From the NCBI RefSeq assembly GCF_016862375.1, contig NZ_BOMV01000097.1:26119-90118 (forward strand): a stretch of DNA of 64,000 bases, read 5' to 3'. The notes beneath the pieces were generated by a model. It made no database searches. It saw only the letters and a list, made by a program, of their open reading frames with translations, and was not told the DNA's origin. The position numbers and the translations under genes were made by a program. Positions 9,461 through 17,711 of this stretch are shown one piece after another. Each line of letters opens with the position of its first letter. The first letter of the stretch is position 1. The DNA is from Paractinoplanes rishiriensis (lineage in GTDB: Bacteria; Actinomycetota; Actinomycetes; Mycobacteriales; Micromonosporaceae).

Positions 9461-9663
9461 TTCGGCGATGGTTGGCGTCCGCCCGGTGGTCAACCTATGG
9501 TGGTCCGATGCCGGCCGTGAGTTCCCGCTCGCACTCCGTCACCGCGGTGACGGCGGTTCGTGCTGCCCTCCCGCCGGTGCACCGCATCGTGCCGGGGCGG
9601 CCGAGCCCGGCGCCGGCGGGGCGCGGCCCACCGGCGTCCGGGTTCATCTCACCCACGACGCCA
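9461..9663 (+). other. Unassigned leader region upstream of an intrinsic terminator
   Basis: About 200 bases without a recognisable gene, ending in the terminator at 9664-9700. Short ORFs cross it but none has protein-like motifs or a convincing ribosome-binding site. Because a plus-strand terminator needs a plus-strand transcript, this stretch may be a small RNA or the regulated 5' leader of the TraR/DksA-like gene. Confidence 0.35.
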
Positions 9664-9700
9664 GGGGCGAAGCCGTACGAGCTTCGGCCCTTTTCTTTTT
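9664..9700 (+). terminator. Intrinsic terminator (hairpin plus T-tract) before the TraR/DksA-like gene
   Basis: Left arm GGGGCGAAGC (9664-9673), loop of 7, right arm GCTTCGGCCC (9681-9690) with one mismatch, followed by TTTTCTTTTT (9691-9700). This is the only canonical U-tract terminator noticed in the window. It lies 40 nt upstream of the next gene, so attenuation is possible. Confidence 0.75.
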
Positions 9701-9739
9701 GCCCATGCAGGTTGGCACTGCACGATTCCAGGAGGGGAC

Positions 9740-10069
9740 ATGAGCGTAGAGACTGAGGTTTCCGATCAGGGCCGGTTCGCCGGGTTGCGCGCATCGCTGA
9801 GCGAGGAGTTCGCGGTCCAGACGGCCCGGCTCAAGGAGCTCACCGAGATCTCGGCGGACACCGGCGACCCCGGCGAGGCGCACAACCGGGCGGCGCTGAC
9901 GGCGGCCACCCGGCACAGCCTCGAGCAGATCACCGGTGCGCTGCGCCGCATCGCCGAGGGCAGTTACGGCCGGTGCGCCGGGTGCGAGGACGCCATTCCG
10001 GCCGAGCGGCTCGAGGTCCTGCCGCACGCCCGGTTCTGCGTGCCGTGCCAGCAGAAGCAGAACGGCTGA
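9740..10069 (+). CDS. TraR/DksA-family C4 zinc-finger protein
   Basis: 109 aa. The ATG at 9740 has GGAGGGG (9731-9737) just upstream; longer in-frame versions run through the terminator and are not protein-like. The N-terminal 60 residues are a predicted helical hairpin. The C-terminus carries the four-cysteine finger: CAGC (Cys79, Cys82) and CVPC (Cys100, Cys103). DksA/TraR proteins enter the RNA polymerase secondary channel or bind near it; small actinobacterial members are usually stress-linked. A perfect 13-bp hairpin at 10085-10123 follows. The upstream terminator-like leader suggests conditional expression. Confidence 0.9.
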   Translation: MSVETEVSDQGRFAGLRASLSEEFAVQTARLKELTEISADTGDPGEAHNRAALTAATRHSLEQITGALRRIAEGSYGRCAGCEDAIPAERLEVLPHARFCVPCQQKQNG

Positions 10070-10084
10070 CCGCGTCCGACCGCC

Positions 10085-10123
10085 GGCTGCCGTACCGGCA
10101 TTGAGTCTGTCGGTACGGCAGCC
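10085..10123 (+). terminator. Hairpin terminator after the TraR/DksA-like gene
   Basis: Perfect 13-bp inverted repeat: GGCTGCCGTACCG (10085-10097) and CGGTACGGCAGCC (10111-10123) with a 13-nt loop. No U-tract follows, as is common in actinomycetes. It separates the zinc-finger gene from the actin-fold gene. Confidence 0.65.
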
Positions 10124-10148
10124 CAGCAATGATGGGGATAGATGCACC

Positions 10149-10916
10149 ATGCCCGTGAACCTTGTCTCATCCACCCCGCCGACCGCGCTCGCGGTCGACC
10201 TGGGCAGCCACACCGCCGGCGTGTGGGCGGCCCACCGGGGCACCGTCAGCGGACCGTGCGGCGATGCCCTCGCCTCCCGGGGCTCGCTGATGCGACGCGG
10301 CCGCGTCGTCGACGCCGACGGTTGCATCAACCTGCTCACCCAGCTGATCCGCCGCTACGGCGATCCGGTGCCGCCCGGCGGAGTGGTCGCCGCGTGCCGC
10401 CCGGTGCAGGCCGGCGAACCGGAACAGGCCGCGATGCGGCACGTCCTCGAGTCGGTCTTCGAACCCCGCCGCCTGGTGTTCATCGACACGGTCCGGGCCG
10501 CGGCGATCGGCTCCGGTGCGGCGGCGGGCACGCTGCTGGTCGCCGACCTCGGTGCCGAACTGACCGAGACCGCGCTGCTCGACCACGGGCGGGTCGTCGC
10601 CGCCCGCCGAGCCGAGGTGGGCACCCGCGACCTGAGCCGCGGCGCGACCCTGGAGCTGATCACCGACGTGGTCGGGCGCCATCTCGACCAGCTGCGCGGT
10701 TCCCCGGCCGGGCCCGGCCTGGCGCCCGCGATGGCCCGCGGCATGCTGCTGGTGGGTGACGGCGCCGTCCATCCCGGCCTGTCCGCGGCTCTGTCCGCCG
10801 CCCTACGCCTGCGCGTGCATCGCGCCGCGGCGCCGCGCACGGCCGCGCTCAACGGCGCCGGCCTGGCCGCCATGTCGCTGCTGCGGCACCCGGCCGCACG
10901 GGCGCGGCCGGCCTGA
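10149..10916 (+). CDS. Actin/Hsp70-fold protein, MreB-like
   Basis: 255 aa. The phosphate-1 motif (ALAVDLGSHTAGVW), the phosphate-2 motif (LLVADLGAELTETALLDHG) and a diverged adenosine motif (MLLVGDGAVHPGL) mark the MreB/FtsA/Hsp70 ATPase superfamily. It is shorter than true MreB (about 340 aa) and lacks mreC/mreD/rodA neighbours, so a cell-shape role is not supported. Similar short MreB-like proteins accompany stress genes in actinomycetes. The start at 10149 gives a natural N-terminus; the ribosome-binding site is weak (GGGG about 12 nt upstream). Confidence 0.72.
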   Translation: MPVNLVSSTPPTALAVDLGSHTAGVWAAHRGTVSGPCGDALASRGSLMRRGRVVDADGCINLLTQLIRRYGDPVPPGGVVAACRPVQAGEPEQAAMRHVLESVFEPRRLVFIDTVRAAAIGSGAAAGTLLVADLGAELTETALLDHGRVVAARRAEVGTRDLSRGATLELITDVVGRHLDQLRGSPAGPGLAPAMARGMLLVGDGAVHPGLSAALSAALRLRVHRAAAPRTAALNGAGLAAMSLLRHPAARARPA

Positions 10917-11038
10917 CGGCGTTCGAGGTGTCCGGTCCCGGCCCGCCGGTCGAGCGGTGCCTGCGCGGGCACAGTCACCGTTGATATCGGCAGCGTAATG
11001 TGGGCGCAGATGTCGCTCGGCCGGCCCGGAGGGTGACC

Positions 11039-11185
11039 ATGGCGGGTCCGTCGGTGCCTGCGCGACGTGCTGCCACCCCGGCCATCGTCGGCGCTGCCCT
11101 GCTGGTGGCGGCCGAGAGCGGACTGCATTTCGGCCTGGAGGCGCCGAAGCCGCCCCGAGCCGGGCCCGCGGACGGCCAAGCCTAG
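11039..11185 (+). CDS. Small hypothetical protein, one hydrophobic segment
   Basis: 48 aa. The ATG at 11039 has GGAGGG 5 nt upstream, a good ribosome-binding site. The peptide has one hydrophobic stretch (AIVGAALLVAA) flanked by basic and Pro-rich ends, so it could be a small membrane protein. No family recognised. Its TAG stop lies within CTAG (11182-11185), which also supplies the stop of the convergent MarR gene. Confidence 0.45.
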   Translation: MAGPSVPARRAATPAIVGAALLVAAESGLHFGLEAPKPPRAGPADGQA

Positions 11186-11490
11186 GTACCGGACGCCAGT
11201 TGGTCGGCCAGGCGTTGCATCAACGTGGCGAGTTGGGCCCGATCGGTGGCGGACCAGCTTTCGAGGGCTCGTCCGAAGAGGTGCGCACCGGCCTCGTCGA
11301 TCTCCTCTAGTTTGCGGCTGCCGTCGCCGGTCGGGGTGAGCAGCGCTGCGCGCCGGTCGCCCGGGTCGCCGTGGCGGGTGACGAGGCCGCGTTCCTCGAG
11401 GCGCCGCACCTGCGGGGTCACCGTCGATTTGTCGACTCCCTGCCAGGCTGCCAGGTCCGAGACGCGGACCGGCCCGTGCTGGGTGATCAA
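11182..11490 (-). CDS. MarR-family regulator, probably 5'-truncated
   Basis: 102 aa from a TTG at 11490. The winged helix is intact (VSDLAAWQGVDKSTVTPQV for the HTH, then the wing with GDPGDRRAALLTPTGDG) and the C-terminal dimerisation helix is present. MarR proteins are normally about 140-160 aa, and helix alpha-1 is missing. The frame stays open further upstream and still looks MarR-like for a dozen residues (YPPNDITLLRL) but offers no start and runs into the divergent gene. It may be a truncated remnant; see findings. Confidence 0.6.
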   Translation of the reverse strand: MITQHGPVRVSDLAAWQGVDKSTVTPQVRRLEERGLVTRHGDPGDRRAALLTPTGDGSRKLEEIDEAGAHLFGRALESWSATDRAQLATLMQRLADQLASGT

Positions 11491-11526
11491 GCGCAGGAGC
11501 GTGATGTCGTTCGGCGGGTAACCCGA

Positions 11527-11784
11527 ATGACCGTCGTCGGCACGGGCCGCTCCGTCCTGATCGGAGCGGCTCTCGGGGCATGGCTGGGAATGCTCACCGG
11601 TCTGCTGCTCGGCGTGCTCCTTCCCGGTGCGCCGTGGCTGCTCACCGCCGCGGGCGGCCTGGCGATCGGTGCGGCCGCCGGCGGCATCCTGGGCTTGATC
11701 ACCTATGGGGCCACCCGGGCACCCGATCAGGAGCCGGGTTATTCCGCGGAGCGGCCGGGTACCTCAGCGCGATCGGAGGCATAG
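11527..11784 (+). CDS. Small glycine-zipper membrane protein resembling the C-terminus of general stress proteins
   Basis: 85 aa with two Gly/Ala-rich hydrophobic helices (GAALGAWLGMLTGLLLGVLL and AAGGLAIGAAAGGILGLITY) and a short polar tail. The pattern resembles the membrane-anchor half of actinobacterial general stress proteins that normally carry an N-terminal YflT-like domain of about 80 residues, absent here. No clear ribosome-binding site precedes the ATG at 11527. It ends 11 nt before the Mrp operon and may be co-transcribed with it. Either a genuine small protein or a 5'-truncated gene. Confidence 0.5.
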   Translation: MTVVGTGRSVLIGAALGAWLGMLTGLLLGVLLPGAPWLLTAAGGLAIGAAAGGILGLITYGATRAPDQEPGYSAERPGTSARSEA

Positions 11785-11794
11785 GGGGCTGTGC

Positions 11795-14623
11795 ATGCTG
11801 GTGCTGCTGATCGCCCACCTGACTGCCGCGTTAACTGCCCCGGCCCTGGTGCGCGGGCTGGGGCCGCGTGCCTTCTATCTGCTGGCGACGGTGCCGGCCG
11901 CCGGACTGGTCTGGGCGCTCACCCACACGTCCGCGATGGCGGAGGGACAGACCGTCGGCGAGGTCTATCCATGGGCCGGGCAACTCGACGCCGACCTGGC
12001 GTTGTGGATGACGTCGTTGTCCTGGCTGATGATGCTGCTGGTCGGCGGGGTGGGGGCACTGGCGCTGGCCTACTGTGCCCGGTACTTCCGGGCCGGTGCG
12101 GCGGGACTCGGCCGGTTCGCCGGGGTGTTCGTCGGGTTCGCCGGCGCCATGCTGGGCCTTGTCCTGGCGGACAACCTCATCGTGCTGTATGTCTTCTGGG
12201 AACTGACCACTGTCTTCTCGTACCTGCTGATCGGACACGACCCGGCCAGCCGGGCCGGCCGGCGGGCCGCTCTGCAGGCGTTGATCGTCACCACGCTCGG
12301 CGGGCTGGCGATGCTGGTGGGCATCGTGATGCTGGGCGAGCACGCCGGCAGTTACCGCTGGTCCGAGGTGATGTCCGCGCCGCCCAGCGGCGGCTACGCG
12401 GCGGTGGCCGTGATCCTGCTGCTGCTCGGCGCACTGTCCAAGTCGGCGATCTTCCCGTTCAGTTTCTGGTTGCCCGCGGCGATGGCCGCTCCGACACCGG
12501 TCAGCGCCTACTTGCATGCGGCCGCGATGGTCAAGGCGGGAGTGTTCCTGATCGGGCTGCTGGGGCCGGTGTTCGCGGACGTCGGGCCGTGGCGTCCGAT
12601 CGTCCTGGTCGCCGGCACCGTGACCATGTTGTTCGGCGGTTGGACGGCACTGCGGCAGCATGATTTGAAACTGCTGCTGGCGTACGGCACCGTCAGCCAG
12701 CTGGGCCTGCTGGCCGTGGCGCTCGGAGCGGGGTTCCGGGATGCGGCACTGGCCGGCGCCATGATGCTGCTGGCGCACGCGATGTTCAAGGCGGCGCTGT
12801 TCTTCGTCGTCGGGATCATCGACCATGCCGCGGGCACCCGCGATCTTCGCGAACTCAGCGGGCTCCGGCGTTCGGCCCCGGCGACCGCGGTGGTGGCCGT
12901 GCTCGCCGCGGCATCCATGGCCGGCGTGCCGCCGCTGGCCGGCTTCGTCGGCAAGGAGGCCGTGTTCGACGCTCTCCTGAACGGCGGCTGGCCGGAGCGC
13001 GTGGTTCTGGCCGGGGTGGTCGGTGGCTCCGTGCTGACGGTCGCCTACACGGTGCGTTTCCTGTGGGGTGCCTTCGCCGACAAACCCGCGGTGGCGCCGC
13101 GTACGGTCCATCGGGTCTCCTGGCCGTTCCTCGCGCCTGCCGCGATCCTGGCGGTGGCCGGACTCGTGGCCGGACTGTTCGCGCCGGTGCTCGACCGCCT
13201 CCTGACCGGGTACGCCGGCACCTACCCCCAGGCCGGGGAGTATCACCTCGCGCTGTGGCACGGCGTGACCCCGGCGCTGGCGTTGTCCGGCTTGGTGCTG
13301 GTGGGCGGAGCCGCGGTGTTCGCCGCGACCGTGCGGGCGCAGCGCTGGCGGCTGCGGTTCCCGGTCGACGGCGGCCACGCGTACGAGCGTGCCGTCGACT
13401 GGCTGGGGCGGATCGCGGTGGAGGTCACCGGCGCGACGCAGCGTGGTTCGCTGCCGGTCTACCTGGCGACCATCCTGGTGGTGCTGGTGCTGCTCGGTGG
13501 CACCGCTCTGCTGGCCGGCGGTCCACTCCCGGCGGTGCTGCACCGGTGGGATCACCCGCTGCAGGTGGTCGCGGCCGCCGCGCTGGTCATCGCGGCCGTG
13601 TTCGCGGTGCGGACCCGCCGCCGGCTGGTGGCGGTAGTGCTGGTCGGGGTCACCGGGTACGCCACGGCGATGTTGTTCGTCCTGCACGGCGCGCCCGATC
13701 TGGCGTTGACGCAGTTCCTGGTCGAGACGTGCACGATGGTGATGTTCGTCCTCGTGCTGCGCCGGCTCCCGGGCCATTTCTCGGTCCGGCCACTGGTGTC
13801 CGGCCGGTGGCTGCGGGTGGCGATCGGGCTTGCGGTCGGCACCGTGGTGTCCACTCTCGCGTACGTGGCGACCGCCGGCCGCCAGGCCACCGCGATCTCC
13901 ACCGCGTTCCCCGGTCCGGCCGTGTCGTACGGCGGAGGCCGCAACGTGGTCAACGTGACGCTGGTCGACATCAGAGCCTGGGACACGATGGGCGAGATCT
14001 CGGTGCTGCTGGTCGCCGCCGTCGGCGTCGCCAGCCTGGTCTTCGGTGGCTCGCGCCGCCTGCTGCACGGCAGCCGTCGCGCCCCGCTGCCGGATCCGCC
14101 GCGCGGGCAGGTGTGGTTGATGGCCGGGCACACACTCGACGCCGGCTTGCGCTCGCCGATCCTCGAGGTGGTCACCCGCCTGATCTTTCACACGATCGTG
14201 CTGTTCTCGATCTACCTGTTGTTTGCCGGTCACAACGCACCCGGCGGTGGTTTTGCCGGTGGTCTCGTCGTCGGGTTGGCGCTGGTGCTGCGTTACCTGG
14301 CCGGTGGCCGGCACGAGCTGAACGCGGCGGCGCCGGTCGACGCCGGCGTCGTGATGGGAGCCGGCCTGTTCCTGGCGCTCGGCACCGGTCTCGGCGCCCT
14401 GATCGGCGGCGGCGAAATGCTGCAGAGCACCATTCTCGACTGGCACCTGCCGGTGCTCGGCGAGGTCCACTTCGTCACGTCGATGATCTTCGACGTCGGT
14501 GTCTATCTGGTGGTGATCGGGGTGTTGTTGAGCATCCTGCGCAGCCTCGGCGCCGAGGTCGACCGGCACGAGCAGACCGAACGCGCGGAGGCGGCGACTC
14601 AGCGGAAGGACGAACTGGTATGA
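11795..14623 (+). CDS. mnhA: Na+/H+ antiporter subunit A with fused MnhB domain
   Basis: 942 aa. Start chosen at ATG 11795 (AGGGGG upstream), which gives the expected hydrophobic N-terminus; a longer frame to 11705 is non-homologous. The N-terminal 500 residues are a proton-pumping NuoL-like domain (ELTTVFSYLLIGHDP; HAAAMVKAGVFL with the conserved Lys). The C-terminal part contains the MnhB domain (FHTIVLFSIYLLFAGHNAPG). It is the largest subunit of the Mrp complex, which exports Na+ in exchange for H+ and supports alkaline and salt tolerance. First of six genes joined by 4-nt overlaps. Confidence 0.95.
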   Translation: MLVLLIAHLTAALTAPALVRGLGPRAFYLLATVPAAGLVWALTHTSAMAEGQTVGEVYPWAGQLDADLALWMTSLSWLMMLLVGGVGALALAYCARYFRAGAAGLGRFAGVFVGFAGAMLGLVLADNLIVLYVFWELTTVFSYLLIGHDPASRAGRRAALQALIVTTLGGLAMLVGIVMLGEHAGSYRWSEVMSAPPSGGYAAVAVILLLLGALSKSAIFPFSFWLPAAMAAPTPVSAYLHAAAMVKAGVFLIGLLGPVFADVGPWRPIVLVAGTVTMLFGGWTALRQHDLKLLLAYGTVSQLGLLAVALGAGFRDAALAGAMMLLAHAMFKAALFFVVGIIDHAAGTRDLRELSGLRRSAPATAVVAVLAAASMAGVPPLAGFVGKEAVFDALLNGGWPERVVLAGVVGGSVLTVAYTVRFLWGAFADKPAVAPRTVHRVSWPFLAPAAILAVAGLVAGLFAPVLDRLLTGYAGTYPQAGEYHLALWHGVTPALALSGLVLVGGAAVFAATVRAQRWRLRFPVDGGHAYERAVDWLGRIAVEVTGATQRGSLPVYLATILVVLVLLGGTALLAGGPLPAVLHRWDHPLQVVAAAALVIAAVFAVRTRRRLVAVVLVGVTGYATAMLFVLHGAPDLALTQFLVETCTMVMFVLVLRRLPGHFSVRPLVSGRWLRVAIGLAVGTVVSTLAYVATAGRQATAISTAFPGPAVSYGGGRNVVNVTLVDIRAWDTMGEISVLLVAAVGVASLVFGGSRRLLHGSRRAPLPDPPRGQVWLMAGHTLDAGLRSPILEVVTRLIFHTIVLFSIYLLFAGHNAPGGGFAGGLVVGLALVLRYLAGGRHELNAAAPVDAGVVMGAGLFLALGTGLGALIGGGEMLQSTILDWHLPVLGEVHFVTSMIFDVGVYLVVIGVLLSILRSLGAEVDRHEQTERAEAATQRKDELV

Positions 14624-15024
14624 GCCCGAACCTGGTGCTGGTGATCGTCGTGGGCGTGCTGTTCGCGGCCGGCGTCACGCTCCTGCTCGAACGCAACCTG
14701 ACCCGGGTCATCCTCGGTATCACGCTGCTGGGCAACGGGGTGAACCTGCTGATTCTGCTGGGCGGGGCGTACGGCGGCCCACCGATCGTGGGCGTCACGC
14801 CGGAGGCGGCGATGAGCGATCCGCTCACCCAGGCCATGATCCTGACCGCCATCGTGATCACCCTGGGCATGACCGCGTTCCTGCTGGCGATGGCGTACCG
14901 CACGTGGCTGCTGACCGGCCACGACGAGGTGCAGGACGACGTGGAGGACCGGCGGATCATGCAGCTGGCCGAACGCGACCAGGGCCTGGAAGATCAGGAC
15001 GCGCCCGAGGAGATGTCGCAATGA
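14620..15024 (+). CDS. mnhC: Na+/H+ antiporter subunit C
   Basis: 134 aa NuoK-like subunit with three transmembrane helices; the core signature GITLLGNGVNLLIL and the second helix region DPLTQAMILTAIVITLGMTA are typical of MnhC. The acidic C-terminal tail (about 30 residues) is longer than in many homologues. ATGA overlap with mnhA at 14620-14623 and with mnhD downstream, so translation is coupled. Confidence 0.95.
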   Translation: MSPNLVLVIVVGVLFAAGVTLLLERNLTRVILGITLLGNGVNLLILLGGAYGGPPIVGVTPEAAMSDPLTQAMILTAIVITLGMTAFLLAMAYRTWLLTGHDEVQDDVEDRRIMQLAERDQGLEDQDAPEEMSQ

Positions 15025-16541
15025 CCTGGCTCGTCCCGGTACCCGTCGTCCTGCCACTGCTCGGCGCCGCGCTCACCCTGCTGATCCGCCGGCACCCCAA
15101 CCTGCAGCGCGCCGTCAGCCTGCTGGTACTGAGCACGACCGTCGCCGTCGCGATCGCGTTGCTCGCGCTGACCGCCACCGGGGATCCGCTGACCGTCGCC
15201 GTGGGCGGGTGGGCGGCGCCCCTGGGCATCGTCCTGGTCGCCGACCGGCTGGCGGCCCTGATGCTGGTGGTCTCCACGTCGGTGACGCTCTGCGTCCTGA
15301 TCTATTCCATCGGCCAGGGCCTGGCGGACGGCGACGATGCCGTACCGGTGGCGGTCTACCACCCGGCATACCTCATCCTCACCGCCGGCGTGACCAACGC
15401 GTTCCTGGCCGGCGACCTGTTCAACCTCTACGTCGGCTTCGAGATCCTGCTCGCCGCCAGCTATGTGCTGATCACGCTGGGTGCCACCCCCAGCCGGATC
15501 CGCGACGGCACGACGTACGTGGTGGTCAGCCTGCTGTCCTCGATGATCTTCCTGACCGCCATCGGCATCATCTACGCCGCGACCGGCACCCTCAACCTCG
15601 CTCAGCTCGCCGGCCGGCTCGATGCGCTGCCCGGCGGCCTGCAACTGGCGTTGCAGAGCATGCTGCTACTCGCGTTCGGGATCAAGGCCGCCGTCTTCCC
15701 GCTCTCGGCCTGGCTGCCGGACAGCTATCCCACCGCCATCGCCCCGGTCACGGCGGTGTTCGCCGGCCTGCTCACCAAGGTGGGCGTCTACGCGATCATC
15801 CGTACCCAGACGCTGCTCTTCCCCAACGGTCCCGCCGCCGACCTTCTCCTGGTGGCGGCGCTGCTGACCATGATCGTCGGGATCCTCGGTGCGGTCGCGC
15901 AGCAGGACATCAAACGCCTGCTGTCCTTCACGCTCGTCAGCCACATCGGCTACATGCTGTTCGGGATCGGGCTCGCCTCGGCCGCCGGGCTCTCCGGTGC
16001 GATCTTCTACGTGGTGCACCACATCGTCGTCCAGACGACGTTGTTCCTGGCCGCCGGCCTGATCGAGCGGCGGGGCGGCACCACGGACCTGGATCGGCTC
16101 GGCGGGCTGGCCCGGTTGGCGCCGGTTCTGGGCGTGCTGTTCTTTCTGCCGGCCCTCAACCTCGCCGGGATACCGCCGTTCTCCGGGTTCCTCGGCAAGC
16201 TCGGGCTGCTGCAGGCCGGGGTGGCCGCCGACGGCGCCCTGTCCTGGCTGCTCGTCGCCGGCAGCGTAGTGACCAGCCTGCTCACCCTGTACGCGATCGG
16301 CCGCGTCTGGAACCTGGCCTTCTGGCGGACGCCGCATCCCGAGATGCCGCCGGACGGGGGTCCCGTCCCGCGCCGGGTGCTGCCGCGGCTGATGGTGGGC
16401 TCCACGCTGGCACTCGTCGTCCTGGGCACGGGACTCACCGTGGTCGCCGGGCCACTGTCCGATCTGACCAGCCGGACCGCGGTGGACCTGCTCGATCGTG
16501 AACCGTACGTGCATGCCGTCTTCGCCGAGGAGGTGCCATGA
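15021..16541 (+). CDS. mnhD: Na+/H+ antiporter subunit D
   Basis: 506 aa, about 14 transmembrane helices, NuoM/NuoN-like. Visible signatures are LFNLYVGFEILLAASYVLI (conserved Glu) and FGIKAAVFPLSAWLPDSYPT (conserved Lys), then PVTAVFAGLLTKVGVYAI. With subunit A it forms the ion-translocating core of the Mrp complex. It starts in the 4-nt overlap with mnhC and its stop overlaps mnhE. Confidence 0.95.
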   Translation: MTWLVPVPVVLPLLGAALTLLIRRHPNLQRAVSLLVLSTTVAVAIALLALTATGDPLTVAVGGWAAPLGIVLVADRLAALMLVVSTSVTLCVLIYSIGQGLADGDDAVPVAVYHPAYLILTAGVTNAFLAGDLFNLYVGFEILLAASYVLITLGATPSRIRDGTTYVVVSLLSSMIFLTAIGIIYAATGTLNLAQLAGRLDALPGGLQLALQSMLLLAFGIKAAVFPLSAWLPDSYPTAIAPVTAVFAGLLTKVGVYAIIRTQTLLFPNGPAADLLLVAALLTMIVGILGAVAQQDIKRLLSFTLVSHIGYMLFGIGLASAAGLSGAIFYVVHHIVVQTTLFLAAGLIERRGGTTDLDRLGGLARLAPVLGVLFFLPALNLAGIPPFSGFLGKLGLLQAGVAADGALSWLLVAGSVVTSLLTLYAIGRVWNLAFWRTPHPEMPPDGGPVPRRVLPRLMVGSTLALVVLGTGLTVVAGPLSDLTSRTAVDLLDREPYVHAVFAEEVP

Positions 16542-17098
16542 CCGCGATCCGGAGCTGGCGTGACCGCGCCGTGGCGGCGACCGTGCTGGTCGTCGTATGG
16601 ATGCTGCTCTGGGGTGTCTTCTCCTGGGCCCATCTGATCTTCGGAGTCCTCGTCGCGGCCGTCGTGCTGACGGTGTTCCCGCTGCCGCCGGTGACCTTCG
16701 CGGGGCGCCTGCATCCGATCGGACTGCTGCGTTTCGCCGGCCGCTTCCTCACCGACCTGGTGACCGCCAGCGTGCAGCTGGCCGTGCTGGCCTTCCGGTT
16801 CGGTCACCAGCCCCGGAGCGCGATCATCCGGGTGCCGCTGCGAGTCCCGTCGGACCTCGTGCTGACCCTGACCGGGGAGGCGGTTTCGCTGATCCCCGGC
16901 AGCCTCATCGTGGACACCGACCAGGCCTCCACCACGCTCTACATCCACGTCATCGCGGTGCGCGACCGCGAGGCCGTGGAACGTTTCCGCCGCGAGGTGT
17001 ACGAGACGGAGGCCCGCATCGTCCGGGCCATCGGCTCGGATGAGGAGATCAGAATGCTCGGCGCACCGCCGCCGGTGGGGAAGGGAGAACGCCGATGA
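16538..17098 (+). CDS. mnhE: Na+/H+ antiporter subunit E
   Basis: 186 aa with two N-terminal hydrophobic helices and a cytoplasmic domain containing the MnhE signature LTGEAVSLIPGSLIVDTD and a following TLYIHVI strand. Accessory subunit of the Mrp complex. Coupled by ATGA overlaps on both sides. Confidence 0.94.
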   Translation: MTAIRSWRDRAVAATVLVVVWMLLWGVFSWAHLIFGVLVAAVVLTVFPLPPVTFAGRLHPIGLLRFAGRFLTDLVTASVQLAVLAFRFGHQPRSAIIRVPLRVPSDLVLTLTGEAVSLIPGSLIVDTDQASTTLYIHVIAVRDREAVERFRREVYETEARIVRAIGSDEEIRMLGAPPPVGKGERR

Positions 17099-17355
17099 TC
17101 GTCGTCGGTGTCGCCGTGTCCACGTTGCTGTTCGCGGCCGTGGCGCTGGTGCTCGTCAAGATCGTGCGCGGGCCGACCACGCTGGATCGCATCGTCGCGG
17201 TGGACGTGCTGCTCGCGGTCGTGGTGGGGGCGATCGCTGCCGAGGCTGCCTGGACCCGCGACGCGACGTCGCTGCCGATTCTGGTCGTCCTGTCGATTCT
17301 CGGCTTCATCGGCTCGGTCACCGTGGCCCGGTTCTCGCCGAGGAGCCGGCGATGA
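17095..17355 (+). CDS. mnhF: Na+/H+ antiporter subunit F
   Basis: 86 aa, three transmembrane helices; the loop KIVRGPTTLDRIVAVDVL is the MnhF/PhaF signature. Small subunit required for Mrp assembly. ATGA overlaps with mnhE and mnhG. Confidence 0.95.
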   Translation: MIVVGVAVSTLLFAAVALVLVKIVRGPTTLDRIVAVDVLLAVVVGAIAAEAAWTRDATSLPILVVLSILGFIGSVTVARFSPRSRR

Positions 17356-17711
17356 CCCCGCAAGCCGTCGCCGATGTCCTCGCCGGCACCTGCCTGATCA
17401 CCGGAGCGCTCTTCAGCCTGGCCGCCGGAGTCGGCCTGCTGCGTTTCCCGGACCTGCTCTCCCGCATGCACGCCGCCACCAAGCCGCAGGTGCTGGGCCT
17501 GCTGCTGATCCTGACCGGCACGGCGCTGCGGCTGCTCAACACCGTCGACATCACCACCCTGATCCTGGTGGGGATGTTCCAGCTCGGGACGGCGCCGGTC
17601 GCTGCGCATATGGTGGGCCGGGCCGTGTACCGGTCCCGGCAGGTCCGGACCGACCTGCTGGTGGTCGACGAACTCGCCGAGGACCGGGCCGAAGGCGTGC
17701 CGCACCGCTGA
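17352..17711 (+). CDS. mnhG: Na+/H+ antiporter subunit G
   Basis: 119 aa with three transmembrane helices; GLLRFPDLLSRMHAATKPQ is the MnhG/PhaG signature. Last gene of the Mrp operon, so the set A(B)-C-D-E-F-G is complete. Its TGA abuts the stop of the convergent universal stress gene, forming the palindrome TGATCA at 17709-17714. Confidence 0.95.
   Translation: MTPQAVADVLAGTCLITGALFSLAAGVGLLRFPDLLSRMHAATKPQVLGLLLILTGTALRLLNTVDITTLILVGMFQLGTAPVAAHMVGRAVYRSRQVRTDLLVVDELAEDRAEGVPHR

Noticed and set aside
11831..14569. Long minus-strand ORF opposite mnhA
   Set aside because: Antisense shadow rich in His, Gln, Arg and Asp; mnhA on the plus strand is unambiguous.
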